Positions 41,613 through 49,885 of a stretch of 64,000 bases of DNA are shown here, in pieces. Below the pieces are notes generated by a model. That model did not search any database, was not told where the DNA came from, and saw nothing but the letters and a program-made list of their open reading frames with translations. This DNA comes from Rhizobium sp. BK313. GTDB lineage: Bacteria; Pseudomonadota; Alphaproteobacteria; Rhizobiales; Rhizobiaceae. The DNA lies in the NCBI RefSeq assembly GCF_014193655.1, contig NZ_JACHZQ010000004.1:372001-436000 (forward strand), read 5' to 3'. Each line of letters starts with the position of its first letter. Position 1 is the stretch's first letter. A program made the translations under genes and the position numbers.

Positions 41613-43628
41613 ATGGCAACGCCAAAAATGAATTGCGACGAAACGCAGCGCCACTTTGATCTTAAAGACCGAGCGGACTTCCAACTTGCGGCGGCTCAGG
41701 CGCACGATCTTGCGAGCCAAGGCTTCAGCATTTCGATTTTCGCAGCCCTGCTTTTGCTCGCCGCCCTAGTTGCGAATACCCTCAGCCTCAATACGATCTG
41801 GATCGCGTTCCTCTGCAATAACGCGGCTGCGCTTATCCTCTTCGGTGCTGGACTACGATCGGCCTACGATGTCGTCCGATGGCGTCAAGAGAAAGCCGGC
41901 CTCCCCAGCATCCCGTTCGGCGCGCCGATGCGTTGGCTCGTCGCTTTCCTGAGCTCTCCGTGGTCCACGAAAGGGCCGGATCGAATTGGGCCCTGGACCG
42001 GCAGTCCATTGTCCGTAGGCCAGGCGCTCTTTTCGCACATCGGCGCCCGCCCGCTCTGGGTCTTCGGCCTTTCGCTGTTGGCATGTCTCATCGTGTCTTC
42101 CGATTGGTCTTTGAGGACAGACGATATAACGATCGGAACGCTGGCCTTCCTCATCATTGCGGCCTGTCTGGTGTTCGCCTTCTTTCTGCTGGTGACGGAG
42201 AGGAGGCTCGCGGCCGTCGATACCAGCGAATGGCCAGAGGCAAAAGCAATTTCACAATTGGCACGAGTACCCATCCTCGTACTCGTTACGTCTTGCTTCT
42301 GTCTTTACCTGAGCGCTCGCGGCTCCAGTCTATCCGTCGAACTTTTGGCGGCGCTGGGTGGCTTTATTGCTCTTATCGGGCTTGAATTTCTGCTCCGTGC
42401 AATTGTCTCGATGTTCCGCCCGCAAAACGAGAACCACGAGCCGTCGTTGATCACCAACAGCTATGTCGCGAGCCTCCTTCAGTGGCCGCCTCAGCCCTGG
42501 ATCGGTATTCAGGCAGAGTTGCGGACCAGGCACGGTATCGATCTTCGACAGATTTGGGCTGTTTCATTCATTCGTAGGGCCGCCCCGGCTATCATTCTCG
42601 GAACCATCTTTCTGGACTGGATGTTAAGCGGCGTCCGCGAAATTCCGATAACCGGCCGGGGCGTCTACGAAAGGTTCGGCAAGGCCGAAGGCGTCTTGCA
42701 TTCCGGCCTTCACGTCGGCCTTCCTTGGCCGTTTGGTCGCGTCATCCTCCTCGAGAATGGCAGCGTGCATGAACTGGCAACCTCCGTCAGCACGAGAGAC
42801 GGCAACGCGCCCCTAGCCGATGCCGAAGGACCAGCGCCGGAAAGTGCAAACCGGCTGTGGGATGCCTCGCACATCAGCGAAAAATCGCAAATCATCGCTG
42901 GTGGCACCGGCGGCGGACAAGGTTTTCAGATCGTCAACATGGACGTGCGCTTCGTCTACCGCATCGGTCTTTCGGATCAGGCAGCGATGAAGGCGGCCTA
43001 TCGGGTCGCCGATCTCCCGGCCTTGATCGAAAGCACCGCGAACCGCGTATTGGTGCATGATTTTGCCAGAAGGACACTCAATGATGTCTTGAGCGAAGGC
43101 CGGCTGTCACTGGCAAACGATATCGCCTCGGCAGTCCAGAAAAACATGGATGAGTTGAACAGCGGCGTCGAAATCCTGGCGGTCGTCGTCGAGGCTATCC
43201 ACCCTCCAGCCGGCGCAGCCAATGCCTTTCACGGAGTCCAGGCAGCACAGATCAGCGCGGAGGCACTTGTTGCGCGCCAGCGGGGAACGGCCGCCGAACA
43301 GATCAACGACGCGCAGTTGAACGCCAGCCTTCAGCGGGACAATGCGGCGGCGACGGCAAGGGAAGGCATAGCGGCTTCGGAGGTCGCAAAGCTGCGCTTC
43401 CAAGCCGAGCAATCCGCCTTCCACGAGGCCGGACAGGCCTTTCTGACAGAGGAATATTTCAATCAACTGACGATGGGACTATCCCACTCGAAGGCTCTCG
43501 TCCTCGATCACCGCATCGGCGGCAGCATCGCTCCGACCCTCGATCTCCGGAGCATGACGGTGCCGGTCGATCCCGACACCAGTGCCGAGCCCAGCACTCC
43601 ACACCAAAGCGAAGAAACTGGCCCATGA
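41613..43628 (+). CDS. SPFH protein with a seven-helix N-terminal membrane domain (HflK-like)
   Basis: A 671-residue protein. Residues about 35-370 hold seven hydrophobic segments (first FSISIFAALLLLAALVANTL, last AAPAIILGTIFLDWMLSGV). A SPFH/band-7 domain follows immediately (ITGRGVYERFGKAEGVLHSG, LHVGLPWPFGRV, VNMDVRFVYRIG). Then comes an Ala/Glu/Gln-rich coiled-coil (AEALVARQRGTAAEQINDAQ) and a polar tail. Ordinary HflK has one helix and about 400 residues, so the large membrane domain is unusual. The stop overlaps the next start (ATGA). Confidence 0.8.
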   Translation: MATPKMNCDETQRHFDLKDRADFQLAAAQAHDLASQGFSISIFAALLLLAALVANTLSLNTIWIAFLCNNAAALILFGAGLRSAYDVVRWRQEKAGLPSIPFGAPMRWLVAFLSSPWSTKGPDRIGPWTGSPLSVGQALFSHIGARPLWVFGLSLLACLIVSSDWSLRTDDITIGTLAFLIIAACLVFAFFLLVTERRLAAVDTSEWPEAKAISQLARVPILVLVTSCFCLYLSARGSSLSVELLAALGGFIALIGLEFLLRAIVSMFRPQNENHEPSLITNSYVASLLQWPPQPWIGIQAELRTRHGIDLRQIWAVSFIRRAAPAIILGTIFLDWMLSGVREIPITGRGVYERFGKAEGVLHSGLHVGLPWPFGRVILLENGSVHELATSVSTRDGNAPLADAEGPAPESANRLWDASHISEKSQIIAGGTGGGQGFQIVNMDVRFVYRIGLSDQAAMKAAYRVADLPALIESTANRVLVHDFARRTLNDVLSEGRLSLANDIASAVQKNMDELNSGVEILAVVVEAIHPPAGAANAFHGVQAAQISAEALVARQRGTAAEQINDAQLNASLQRDNAAATAREGIAASEVAKLRFQAEQSAFHEAGQAFLTEEYFNQLTMGLSHSKALVLDHRIGGSIAPTLDLRSMTVPVDPDTSAEPSTPHQSEETGP

Positions 43629-44635
43629 CTGACGCGCACGCCCATCCAGACTCGGACCATCGTGGTCATGATCATCATCATTCTCACGGCAATGATTACA
43701 ACGAGACGATGCCCTTTCGGTGGTCCCGCCTGATCGTCGCGATGATCGTCGTCGCCATCATTCTGATCGCCGCCTGCCTCGTCCAGGTGAGATCGGGAGC
43801 CGCGACCATCGTCACCAGATTTGGCAATCCGACTCGCGTTCTGATCGATCCCGGCCCCGCCTTCCGGCTTCCCATTCCCCTGGAGAAGACCATCGACGTC
43901 GATCTTCGCGCCAAATCGACGTCCAGCGGTCTGCAGGATGTCGGAACCAAGGATGGGCTGCGGATCATCGCGCAGGCCTATGCCATCTGGCAGGTCCCGT
44001 CTGATCCGGATGCCATCAAGCGCTTCGTCCGGTCGGTTCAGAACCAGCCGGACCAGGCAGCAGCGCAAATCCGCACGTTCCTCGGATCGTCGCTGGAGAC
44101 CACAGCCAGCAATTTCGAGCTGTCCTCACTGATCAATCCCGATCCGGACAAGCTCCGGATCGATGCCCTCGAAACGCAGCTCAAAGCCCAGATCACACAG
44201 CAATTGTTCGATACCTACGGCTTGCAGGTTGTCGCTGTCGGAATCGAGCGCTTGACCCTACCTTCGGTGACGTTGAGCGCCACCGTCGACCGCATGCGGG
44301 CCGAGCGTGAGACGATCGCCACCGAACGTGCGGCTGTCGGCAAACGCCAGGCTGCGGAGATTCGTTCCGCAGCCGAACGCGACGCGAGAGTCCTGCAGGC
44401 GGACGCGACCGTGAAGGCAGCCGACATAGAAGCCAAATCCCGCGTCGAAGCAGCTCAGATTTATGGAACGGCCTATAAAAGCGCGCCGGAGCTTTATGAA
44501 CTGCTTCGCTCCCTCGACACGCTCGGCGCCATCGTCAATTCCAACACCCGCCTTGTCCTGCGCACCGACGCGGCGCCTTTCCGGGCCCTGGTCGATGGAC
44601 CACCCAGCGCCGCGTCGGCGAGCGGAGCGCGTTAG
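43625..44635 (+). CDS. SPFH protein (HflC-like) with a His-rich N-terminus
   Basis: A 336-residue protein. The first 25 residues are histidine-rich (THDAHAHPDSD-like start, then H-R-G-H-D-H-H-H-S-H-G). One transmembrane helix follows (LIVAMIVVAIILIAACLVQV), then the SPFH domain (ATIVTRFGNPTRVLIDPGPA, FRLPIPLEKTIDVDLRA) and a long coiled coil (MRAERETIATERAAVGKRQA). Its C-terminus resembles HflC (RSLDTLGAIVNSNTRLVLRT). HflK/HflC form rings around the FtsH protease. The His-rich tail is not normal for HflC and suggests metal binding. It overlaps its neighbour by 4 bases. Confidence 0.85.
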   Translation: MTDAHAHPDSDHRGHDHHHSHGNDYNETMPFRWSRLIVAMIVVAIILIAACLVQVRSGAATIVTRFGNPTRVLIDPGPAFRLPIPLEKTIDVDLRAKSTSSGLQDVGTKDGLRIIAQAYAIWQVPSDPDAIKRFVRSVQNQPDQAAAQIRTFLGSSLETTASNFELSSLINPDPDKLRIDALETQLKAQITQQLFDTYGLQVVAVGIERLTLPSVTLSATVDRMRAERETIATERAAVGKRQAAEIRSAAERDARVLQADATVKAADIEAKSRVEAAQIYGTAYKSAPELYELLRSLDTLGAIVNSNTRLVLRTDAAPFRALVDGPPSAASASGAR

Positions 44636-44637
44636 AG

Positions 44638-45678
44638 ATGCGCACCGTCGGGGATAGGAATTCGATGGCGCAACATCAGGCCGTTCGTCTGGTGTCCGGG
44701 CTGTTGTCCGCGATCATGGTGCTGGCGGCAGTCGGCTGGGCGACATCCAATGTCAGGGAGATCGCGCCGCAGAACCGGGCCGTTGTCCTTCGCCTGGGTG
44801 CCTTTAACCGGGTGCAGGAATCCGGCCTGTTATGGGCCTTACCCGCGCCCTTCGAAAAGGTTCTGCTTCTGCCCGACGCCGCAACGGTTTTGGAACGCCG
44901 GATCAACGGATTGCTTCGCTCGCCCGCGGCTCAGACCGGCGAGGCCGACGCGGCGACGGAGAGCGATACTCTCGCGGGCTCGGGATATCTGCTGACCGCC
45001 GACGCCAGTGTGGTTCAGCTCGACATCCGCGTCTTCTATCGGGTAACTGATCCCTTCGCTTACGCTCTGCAGCAGGAGCACGTCCTTCCGGCGTTGGACC
45101 GCCTCGCCACCCGCAGCGCCGTCGTGATCTGCGCCTCAAGAGACCTTGACAGCATTCTGGTCGCGCGCCCGGAGCTGGTCGCGCCCAACAGCGATATCGC
45201 CGAGCGTCGCGAACGGTTGCGGGCCGACCTGGTGAATAGCATCAACGCCAGCCTAAGCTCCTTGAGAGCGAGGGGCGTGGGCCTCGGGATCGAGATCGAC
45301 CGAGCCGACGTTCAATCCGCGCTTCCGGCGACGGCCGTCAGCGCGTTCGATGGGGTATTGACCGCAAGCCAGCAGGCAGAGCAGGCGATTGCGTCAGCGC
45401 AGAACGACGCGGAAAAGGACAAGCAGGCCGCTGATCAGGAAGCAGACCGGATCGTGCAGGTGGCAGAAGCCCAAGCTAGCGAACGTCTGGCAAAGGCGCG
45501 CGCCGACACGGCCACCGTCACTGGCTTTGCAAGCACGCAATGGTCCGATAGCGATCCCGGTCTTCTCTGGCGCCTCTATCGAGATCGCGTTGCACAGATC
45601 CTGTCGCAGGCAGGCTCAGTGGTCACGGTCGACCCCAGGGACGACGCCCGCCTCATTCTGCAGGGAGCCGGCAAATGA
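44638..45678 (+). CDS. Third SPFH protein (HflK-like) of the operon
   Basis: A 346-residue protein with one N-terminal helix (LVSGLLSAIMVLAAVGW), an SPFH domain (IAPQNRAVVLRLGAFNRVQE, SGLLWALPAPFEKV; LTADASVVQLDIRVFYRVTD) and a coiled coil rich in Q-A-E and K-A-R (DAEKDKQAADQEADRIVQVA). It starts two bases after the previous stop (ATG 44638; ATG 44665 possible) and ends overlapping the ATPase start. With the two preceding SPFH proteins it could form a hetero-oligomeric membrane scaffold. Confidence 0.85.
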   Translation: MRTVGDRNSMAQHQAVRLVSGLLSAIMVLAAVGWATSNVREIAPQNRAVVLRLGAFNRVQESGLLWALPAPFEKVLLLPDAATVLERRINGLLRSPAAQTGEADAATESDTLAGSGYLLTADASVVQLDIRVFYRVTDPFAYALQQEHVLPALDRLATRSAVVICASRDLDSILVARPELVAPNSDIAERRERLRADLVNSINASLSSLRARGVGLGIEIDRADVQSALPATAVSAFDGVLTASQQAEQAIASAQNDAEKDKQAADQEADRIVQVAEAQASERLAKARADTATVTGFASTQWSDSDPGLLWRLYRDRVAQILSQAGSVVTVDPRDDARLILQGAGK

Positions 45679-47618
45679 GTGTAGCAACAGATCTTTCCCA
45701 CGGCTCCCATGGCCACGAGCATCATCATGGCCATGTGCTCAGCACCGGTCTGCTGACGGCAAACGAAAAACAAGCAGCGGCCGTCCAACTTACCCTGGCC
45801 ATGATCGCTTTGAGCCTACTCGCTCTCGGCATCGCCTGGCGCTGGCTTGCGCCTGACGAAGAGGGCGTCGGCCAGCTTCTGCTCGCGGCCGCCTCGCTGA
45901 TCGTCGCGGTTCCCGTCATCCGCTCCGGTTGGCATAGTCTGCGCCATCCGAGCCTACATGGTATCACCGATCAGTTGATTGCGCTGGCGATGTTGGCCGC
46001 CTGGGCAACCGGAGATCTGCTGACCGCGGCCCTTCTCCCGATCATCATGATATTCGGCCATGTGCTGGAGGAACGCAGCGTCATCGGATCGAAAGAAGCG
46101 ATGGAGGCGCTGGCGCGTCTGACCCGTAGCCACGCACGGCTGATCACGCCGGAAGGCTCGACGCGTGAAGTCGACAATATCACGCTGAAGCCGGGCGATC
46201 TGGTGGAGGTCAGAGCGGGAGACCGCATTCCTGCCGACGGTCGTGTCCGGAAAGGACGGGCAAGCCTCGACACCGCACCGATCACCGGCGAATCCCTACC
46301 TCTCGAAGTCTCCGCCGGCATCGACGTCTTCGGCGGTGCGATCAACCTGGACGGTCGACTTGAGGTCGAGATTACCCGAACGGGCGAGGACTCGACGCTC
46401 GGAAAAGTCATCGCATTGATGCAGCGCGCGGAAAATTCGAAGCCGCCAATCACCCGGCTGCTGGAGCGTTACGCTCAGCAATATCTCGGCTTCGTCTTGA
46501 CGGTCGCGGCGATTGCTTGGTTCCTCACCTACAACGACCAAATCATGCTTGCGATCCTGGTCGCGGCTTGCCCGTGCGCGCTGGTCCTGTCCGCGCCGGC
46601 GACCGCGGTTGCCGGCATTGCGGTCGCGGCGCGCCACGGCATCCTCATCCGGAGCTCGGCATTCCTGGAGGAGCTGGCCGATCTGACGTCGCTGGTCATT
46701 GACAAGACCGGCACGCTCACCTTTGGGCGACTTCGGTTGCAAGAGATTAGAATGACCGCGAATGCGGACCGGGAAGCTGTTCTGACTTTAGCGGCATCTT
46801 TGGGGGCTGCCAGCAGCCATCCGGTTAGCCGGGCCATGGCATCGCTCGTCGCCCATGACGCATACTATCCGCTAACGAATGTCCGGGAGATCCAAGGCCT
46901 GGGTGTGATTGCCGCCGGAATCGCCGGCGAAGTCGCACTTGGACGCCCCGAACTGTTCGAACGTATGTCCGTCAGCGTTCCTTCCATTCCCCTGCATGAC
47001 GGTCCGCTCGCTGGGATGTCCATCAACGGAGACTTCATCGCCTGGCTACTCCTGTCGGACACGATCAAGCCGGAGGCCGCGGATGCTATGATGGATTTGC
47101 GAACGCTCGGTCTCAATCGTCAGCTCCTGCTAACCGGCGACCGCCAGTCGGTCGCGCAGACCTTGGCGCAGGAGATTGGCATAAATGACGTCATGGCTGA
47201 GGCCCTGCCCGCCGACAAGCTGAAACGTGTATTGCACGAAACGAATAGCGGCTTCAAACCTCTTGTCGTCGGCGACGGGATCAATGACTCGCTCGCGCTG
47301 AAGGCGGGCGCTGTCGGGATCGCGATGGGCGCGGGCGGCGCCGATGTCGCGCTGGCCTCCTCAGACATCATCCTGATCGGCAGCGATTTGCGACGGCTCG
47401 GCACGTGCATCCGCCTCAGCAGACTATGCCGCCAAACATTGAAAACCAACGTCATCATCGGCCTCGGCTGGACCGTGGCGATCGTTGCATTGGCGGGATT
47501 TGGTTTTCTTGGAGCGGCGGGAGCCGTCGTCGCTGCGATCCTGCACAATTTCAGCACCTTGCTGGTGCTCGCCAACGCCGGCCGGCTGATGAGATATGAC
47601 GACCCACTCACGGCGTGA
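45675..47618 (+). CDS. P1B-type heavy-metal ATPase with a His-rich N-terminus and no HMA domain
   Basis: A 647-residue P-type ATPase. The N-terminus is His-rich (HGSHGHEHHHGH) in place of a heavy-metal-associated domain. Core motifs: TGES actuator (PITGESLPL), the CPC metal site in ACPCALVLSAP, the phosphorylation site VIDKTGTLTF, SSHPVSRA (HP signature) and GDGINDSLALKAG. In the last helices the Asp that ligates Zn/Cd in ZntA/CadA is not seen; L-H-N-F-S-T-L-L-V-L-A-N is present instead, so metal specificity is uncertain. The start overlaps the upstream SPFH gene (ATGA). Confidence 0.9.
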   Translation: MSVATDLSHGSHGHEHHHGHVLSTGLLTANEKQAAAVQLTLAMIALSLLALGIAWRWLAPDEEGVGQLLLAAASLIVAVPVIRSGWHSLRHPSLHGITDQLIALAMLAAWATGDLLTAALLPIIMIFGHVLEERSVIGSKEAMEALARLTRSHARLITPEGSTREVDNITLKPGDLVEVRAGDRIPADGRVRKGRASLDTAPITGESLPLEVSAGIDVFGGAINLDGRLEVEITRTGEDSTLGKVIALMQRAENSKPPITRLLERYAQQYLGFVLTVAAIAWFLTYNDQIMLAILVAACPCALVLSAPATAVAGIAVAARHGILIRSSAFLEELADLTSLVIDKTGTLTFGRLRLQEIRMTANADREAVLTLAASLGAASSHPVSRAMASLVAHDAYYPLTNVREIQGLGVIAAGIAGEVALGRPELFERMSVSVPSIPLHDGPLAGMSINGDFIAWLLLSDTIKPEAADAMMDLRTLGLNRQLLLTGDRQSVAQTLAQEIGINDVMAEALPADKLKRVLHETNSGFKPLVVGDGINDSLALKAGAVGIAMGAGGADVALASSDIILIGSDLRRLGTCIRLSRLCRQTLKTNVIIGLGWTVAIVALAGFGFLGAAGAVVAAILHNFSTLLVLANAGRLMRYDDPLTA

Positions 47619-47917
47619 GGCAAGATCTGCTTACACAATCGGCTTACCACTTCAATTGAAATCAGGAAGTGAAAGGCACAGTCAGCCAGTCGACGGAACG
47701 CTGCAGCCACCTTATGGCCTGTAAGCTCGAATTCAAGACCGACCTCGACGTCTGCACCGGTGAAGCGGCCGATCAGGCAGTGCCGTCGTAAAAGACGGTG
47801 GATCTCGACTTGTTGCAGAACCTTGATGAGATCATCGCGTCATCCGCTTCGGCACCAACGCATAGATGCCGGCGATACCCCAGAAGGTTCGCTGCCCGTC
47901 TCGGGTAATCCCATAGG
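47619..47917. other. Gap between the ATPase and RraA-like genes
   Basis: No full gene. A minus-strand frame starting inside the next gene reads GEPKLAYGITRDGQRTFWGI, AGIYALVPKRMTR; it looks like the end of an unrelated protein and may mark a junction. Confidence 0.3.
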
Positions 47918-48667
47918 CTAACTTCGGTTCTCCAAGCGGTTTGTTTTGCGCCACTCTTCGTACTCTCCGCGGGCATCGTCATGCAGCGGATAGTAGCGCT
48001 GCAACGACCCGCCCTCCATAAGCTTCACTCGCGAGAACTCCTCCCAATCGTGATGCTTTTGCGACTCTTCGATTACCTTCGAGGCCATTGCGACTGGAAG
48101 CACCACCACCCCGTCGTCGTCGGCGACGATGATGTCGCCGGGGATTACCGTGACACCGCCACAGGCAATTGGAACGTTGACGGCATTGGGATAGATGCTG
48201 GTCTGCACATGGTAGTTGGGTGTCCAGCCACGCAGCCATAGGGGGAGATCTAGCTTCTCGACATTGGGCCGATCGCGCATGCATCCGTCGATTACGATGC
48301 CAGCGCCGCCTCTGCCTTTGAAATACGTCGACATCATATCGCCAAAGACGCCCGAGCTCATGTCGCCGCGCGCGTCGACCACGACCACATCGCCCTCTTG
48401 CGCGTGATAGAGCACGTGCCGGTGCAACTGCGTCTCCGGATCGGCATATTCTCCCTCGGTGAAGAGGTCCGGCCGCTGCGGCATGAACTGGAGCGTCAGC
48501 GCCGGCCCGACGATCGACTTCCCTCGGTTCTGCGGCACGGGACCGACCATGTGCGGATTGCGGAAGCCCATGTGGCCAAGCGTGCCGGCAACCGTCGCGG
48601 CGCCGATTTCCTTTAGCGCGTCAATCAGGTCTTTGGACGGTCGCGTAATGTCGGAAGTATGCGTCAT
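47918..48667 (-). CDS. RraA/HMG-aldolase family protein
   Basis: A 249-residue protein: ATVAGTLGHMGFRNPHMVGP, VGPALTLQFMP, GDVVVVDARGDMSSGVFGDM, GAGIVIDGCMRDRPNVEKLD with the R-D pair that binds substrate and metal in HMG/CHA aldolases, and VIPGDIIVADDDGVVVLP. Family members are aldolases/decarboxylases of 4-carboxy-2-hydroxy acids or RNase E regulators. Being in a sugar-acid operon suggests a lyase acting on a 2-keto-deoxy acid (inference). It is the last gene of the leftward transport operon. Confidence 0.8.
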   Translation of the reverse strand: MTHTSDITRPSKDLIDALKEIGAATVAGTLGHMGFRNPHMVGPVPQNRGKSIVGPALTLQFMPQRPDLFTEGEYADPETQLHRHVLYHAQEGDVVVVDARGDMSSGVFGDMMSTYFKGRGGAGIVIDGCMRDRPNVEKLDLPLWLRGWTPNYHVQTSIYPNAVNVPIACGGVTVIPGDIIVADDDGVVVLPVAMASKVIEESQKHHDWEEFSRVKLMEGGSLQRYYPLHDDARGEYEEWRKTNRLENRS

Positions 48668-48688
48668 TTTAAACTCCGGTGAATGAAA

Positions 48689-49852
48689 CTACCAGTTCGT
48701 AACAGAACCGTCGCGGCGCTTCAGGTGAGGCGCTTCCCAGAAACGAAAGCTCTCCGCCTTGACCGCCTCTTCGTTGACCTCGACGCCGAGTCCCGGCAGA
48801 TCGCGGACCGGATAGTCGGGGCCGTCGAGCCGTGGTTGCACGGGGAAGAAGTCGGAATTGTCGAAGCCCAGCTTTGTTTCGGGCACCCTGGTCTCGAGCC
48901 AAGCGAAATTCGGCACCGCGGCGGCGAGATGGATGGTCGCGGCCGTACAGACTGGGCCAAGGGGATTGTGCGGCATCAGGTCCACATAGTGCGCCTCGCT
49001 CCAGCCAGCCACCTTCATCGCTTCAGTGAGCCCGCCAACATTGCAAACATCGAGCCGGTTGAACTGATGGATGCCGCGCTCGATGTAGGGCAGGAACTGC
49101 CACTTGCTGGCAAATTCCTCGCCGATGGCGAACGGGATGTCGGTCATCGTGCGCAGGGATTCGTAGGCCTCCGGTGCCTCGTCTCGTATCGGCTCCTCAA
49201 GGAAATCAAGCACGCCACGGCCGAGCTTGTTGCAGAAGCTCGCCGCCTGTGCCACCGACAACCGATGGTGATAGTCGATGCCGAGGACGACGTCGTCGCC
49301 CAGCACCTCGCGCGCCGTGTTTAGCATGCTTGCGGTAGCGCCGATCGATTCGCGCGGCTCAAAGATGTCCTTGCTGTTGTGCCCGATGGGAAAGAAGCGG
49401 ATCGCCTGCCACCCCTGTGCGCGTAGTTCGCGGGCTCGTTCGATGGCAACATCGCCCTCGGCCTCGTCACCGGTCGAGGCGAAGGTAGGAATGCGGTCGC
49501 GCTGCTTGCCGCCCAACAGTTCGTAGGCCGGCACCCCCAGCGCCTTGCCCTTGATGTCATGAAGGGCAATGTCGATGGCGGAAATCGCCGCCTGCAGAAC
49601 GCGCCCGCCTTCGAAGTATTGGCTGCGATAAACTTCTTGCCAGATCCGACCGATCTGCATCGGGTCGCGGCCGATGAGAAACTCGCGATAGTGCTCGATC
49701 GCGCCGACCACGGCCTTCTCGCGACCGCTCAAGCCGCTCTCGCCCCATCCGAAGATGCCGTTGTCGGTCTCGACCTTCACGAGCATCTGGTTGCGTGTTC
49801 CTACCCATACTGGATAGGGCTTGATAGCGGTGATTTTAAGCTTCGTAGTCAT
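48689..49852 (-). CDS. Enolase-superfamily sugar-acid dehydratase A (galactonate-dehydratase-like)
   Basis: A 387-residue member of the mandelate-racemase group. The N-terminal capping domain has WGESGLSGREKAVVGAIEHY; the barrel shows LGIDYHHRLS (metal Asp plus His, as in galactonate dehydratase D-F-H-G-R), DFLEEPI, AIGEEFASKWQF and DVCNVGGLTEAMKVAG, and DLMPHNPLGPV with the general-base His. The usual KxK is replaced by RFFP at that strand, as in the GalD-type subgroup. It should dehydrate an aldonic acid to a 2-keto-3-deoxy acid; the sugar is unknown. It lies between the ABC ATPase and rraA-like genes. Confidence 0.85.
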   Translation of the reverse strand: MTTKLKITAIKPYPVWVGTRNQMLVKVETDNGIFGWGESGLSGREKAVVGAIEHYREFLIGRDPMQIGRIWQEVYRSQYFEGGRVLQAAISAIDIALHDIKGKALGVPAYELLGGKQRDRIPTFASTGDEAEGDVAIERARELRAQGWQAIRFFPIGHNSKDIFEPRESIGATASMLNTAREVLGDDVVLGIDYHHRLSVAQAASFCNKLGRGVLDFLEEPIRDEAPEAYESLRTMTDIPFAIGEEFASKWQFLPYIERGIHQFNRLDVCNVGGLTEAMKVAGWSEAHYVDLMPHNPLGPVCTAATIHLAAAVPNFAWLETRVPETKLGFDNSDFFPVQPRLDGPDYPVRDLPGLGVEVNEEAVKAESFRFWEAPHLKRRDGSVTNW

Positions 49853-49885
49853 CCAAACCCCCGTTCCAGACGCAGCGGCTCTGTC

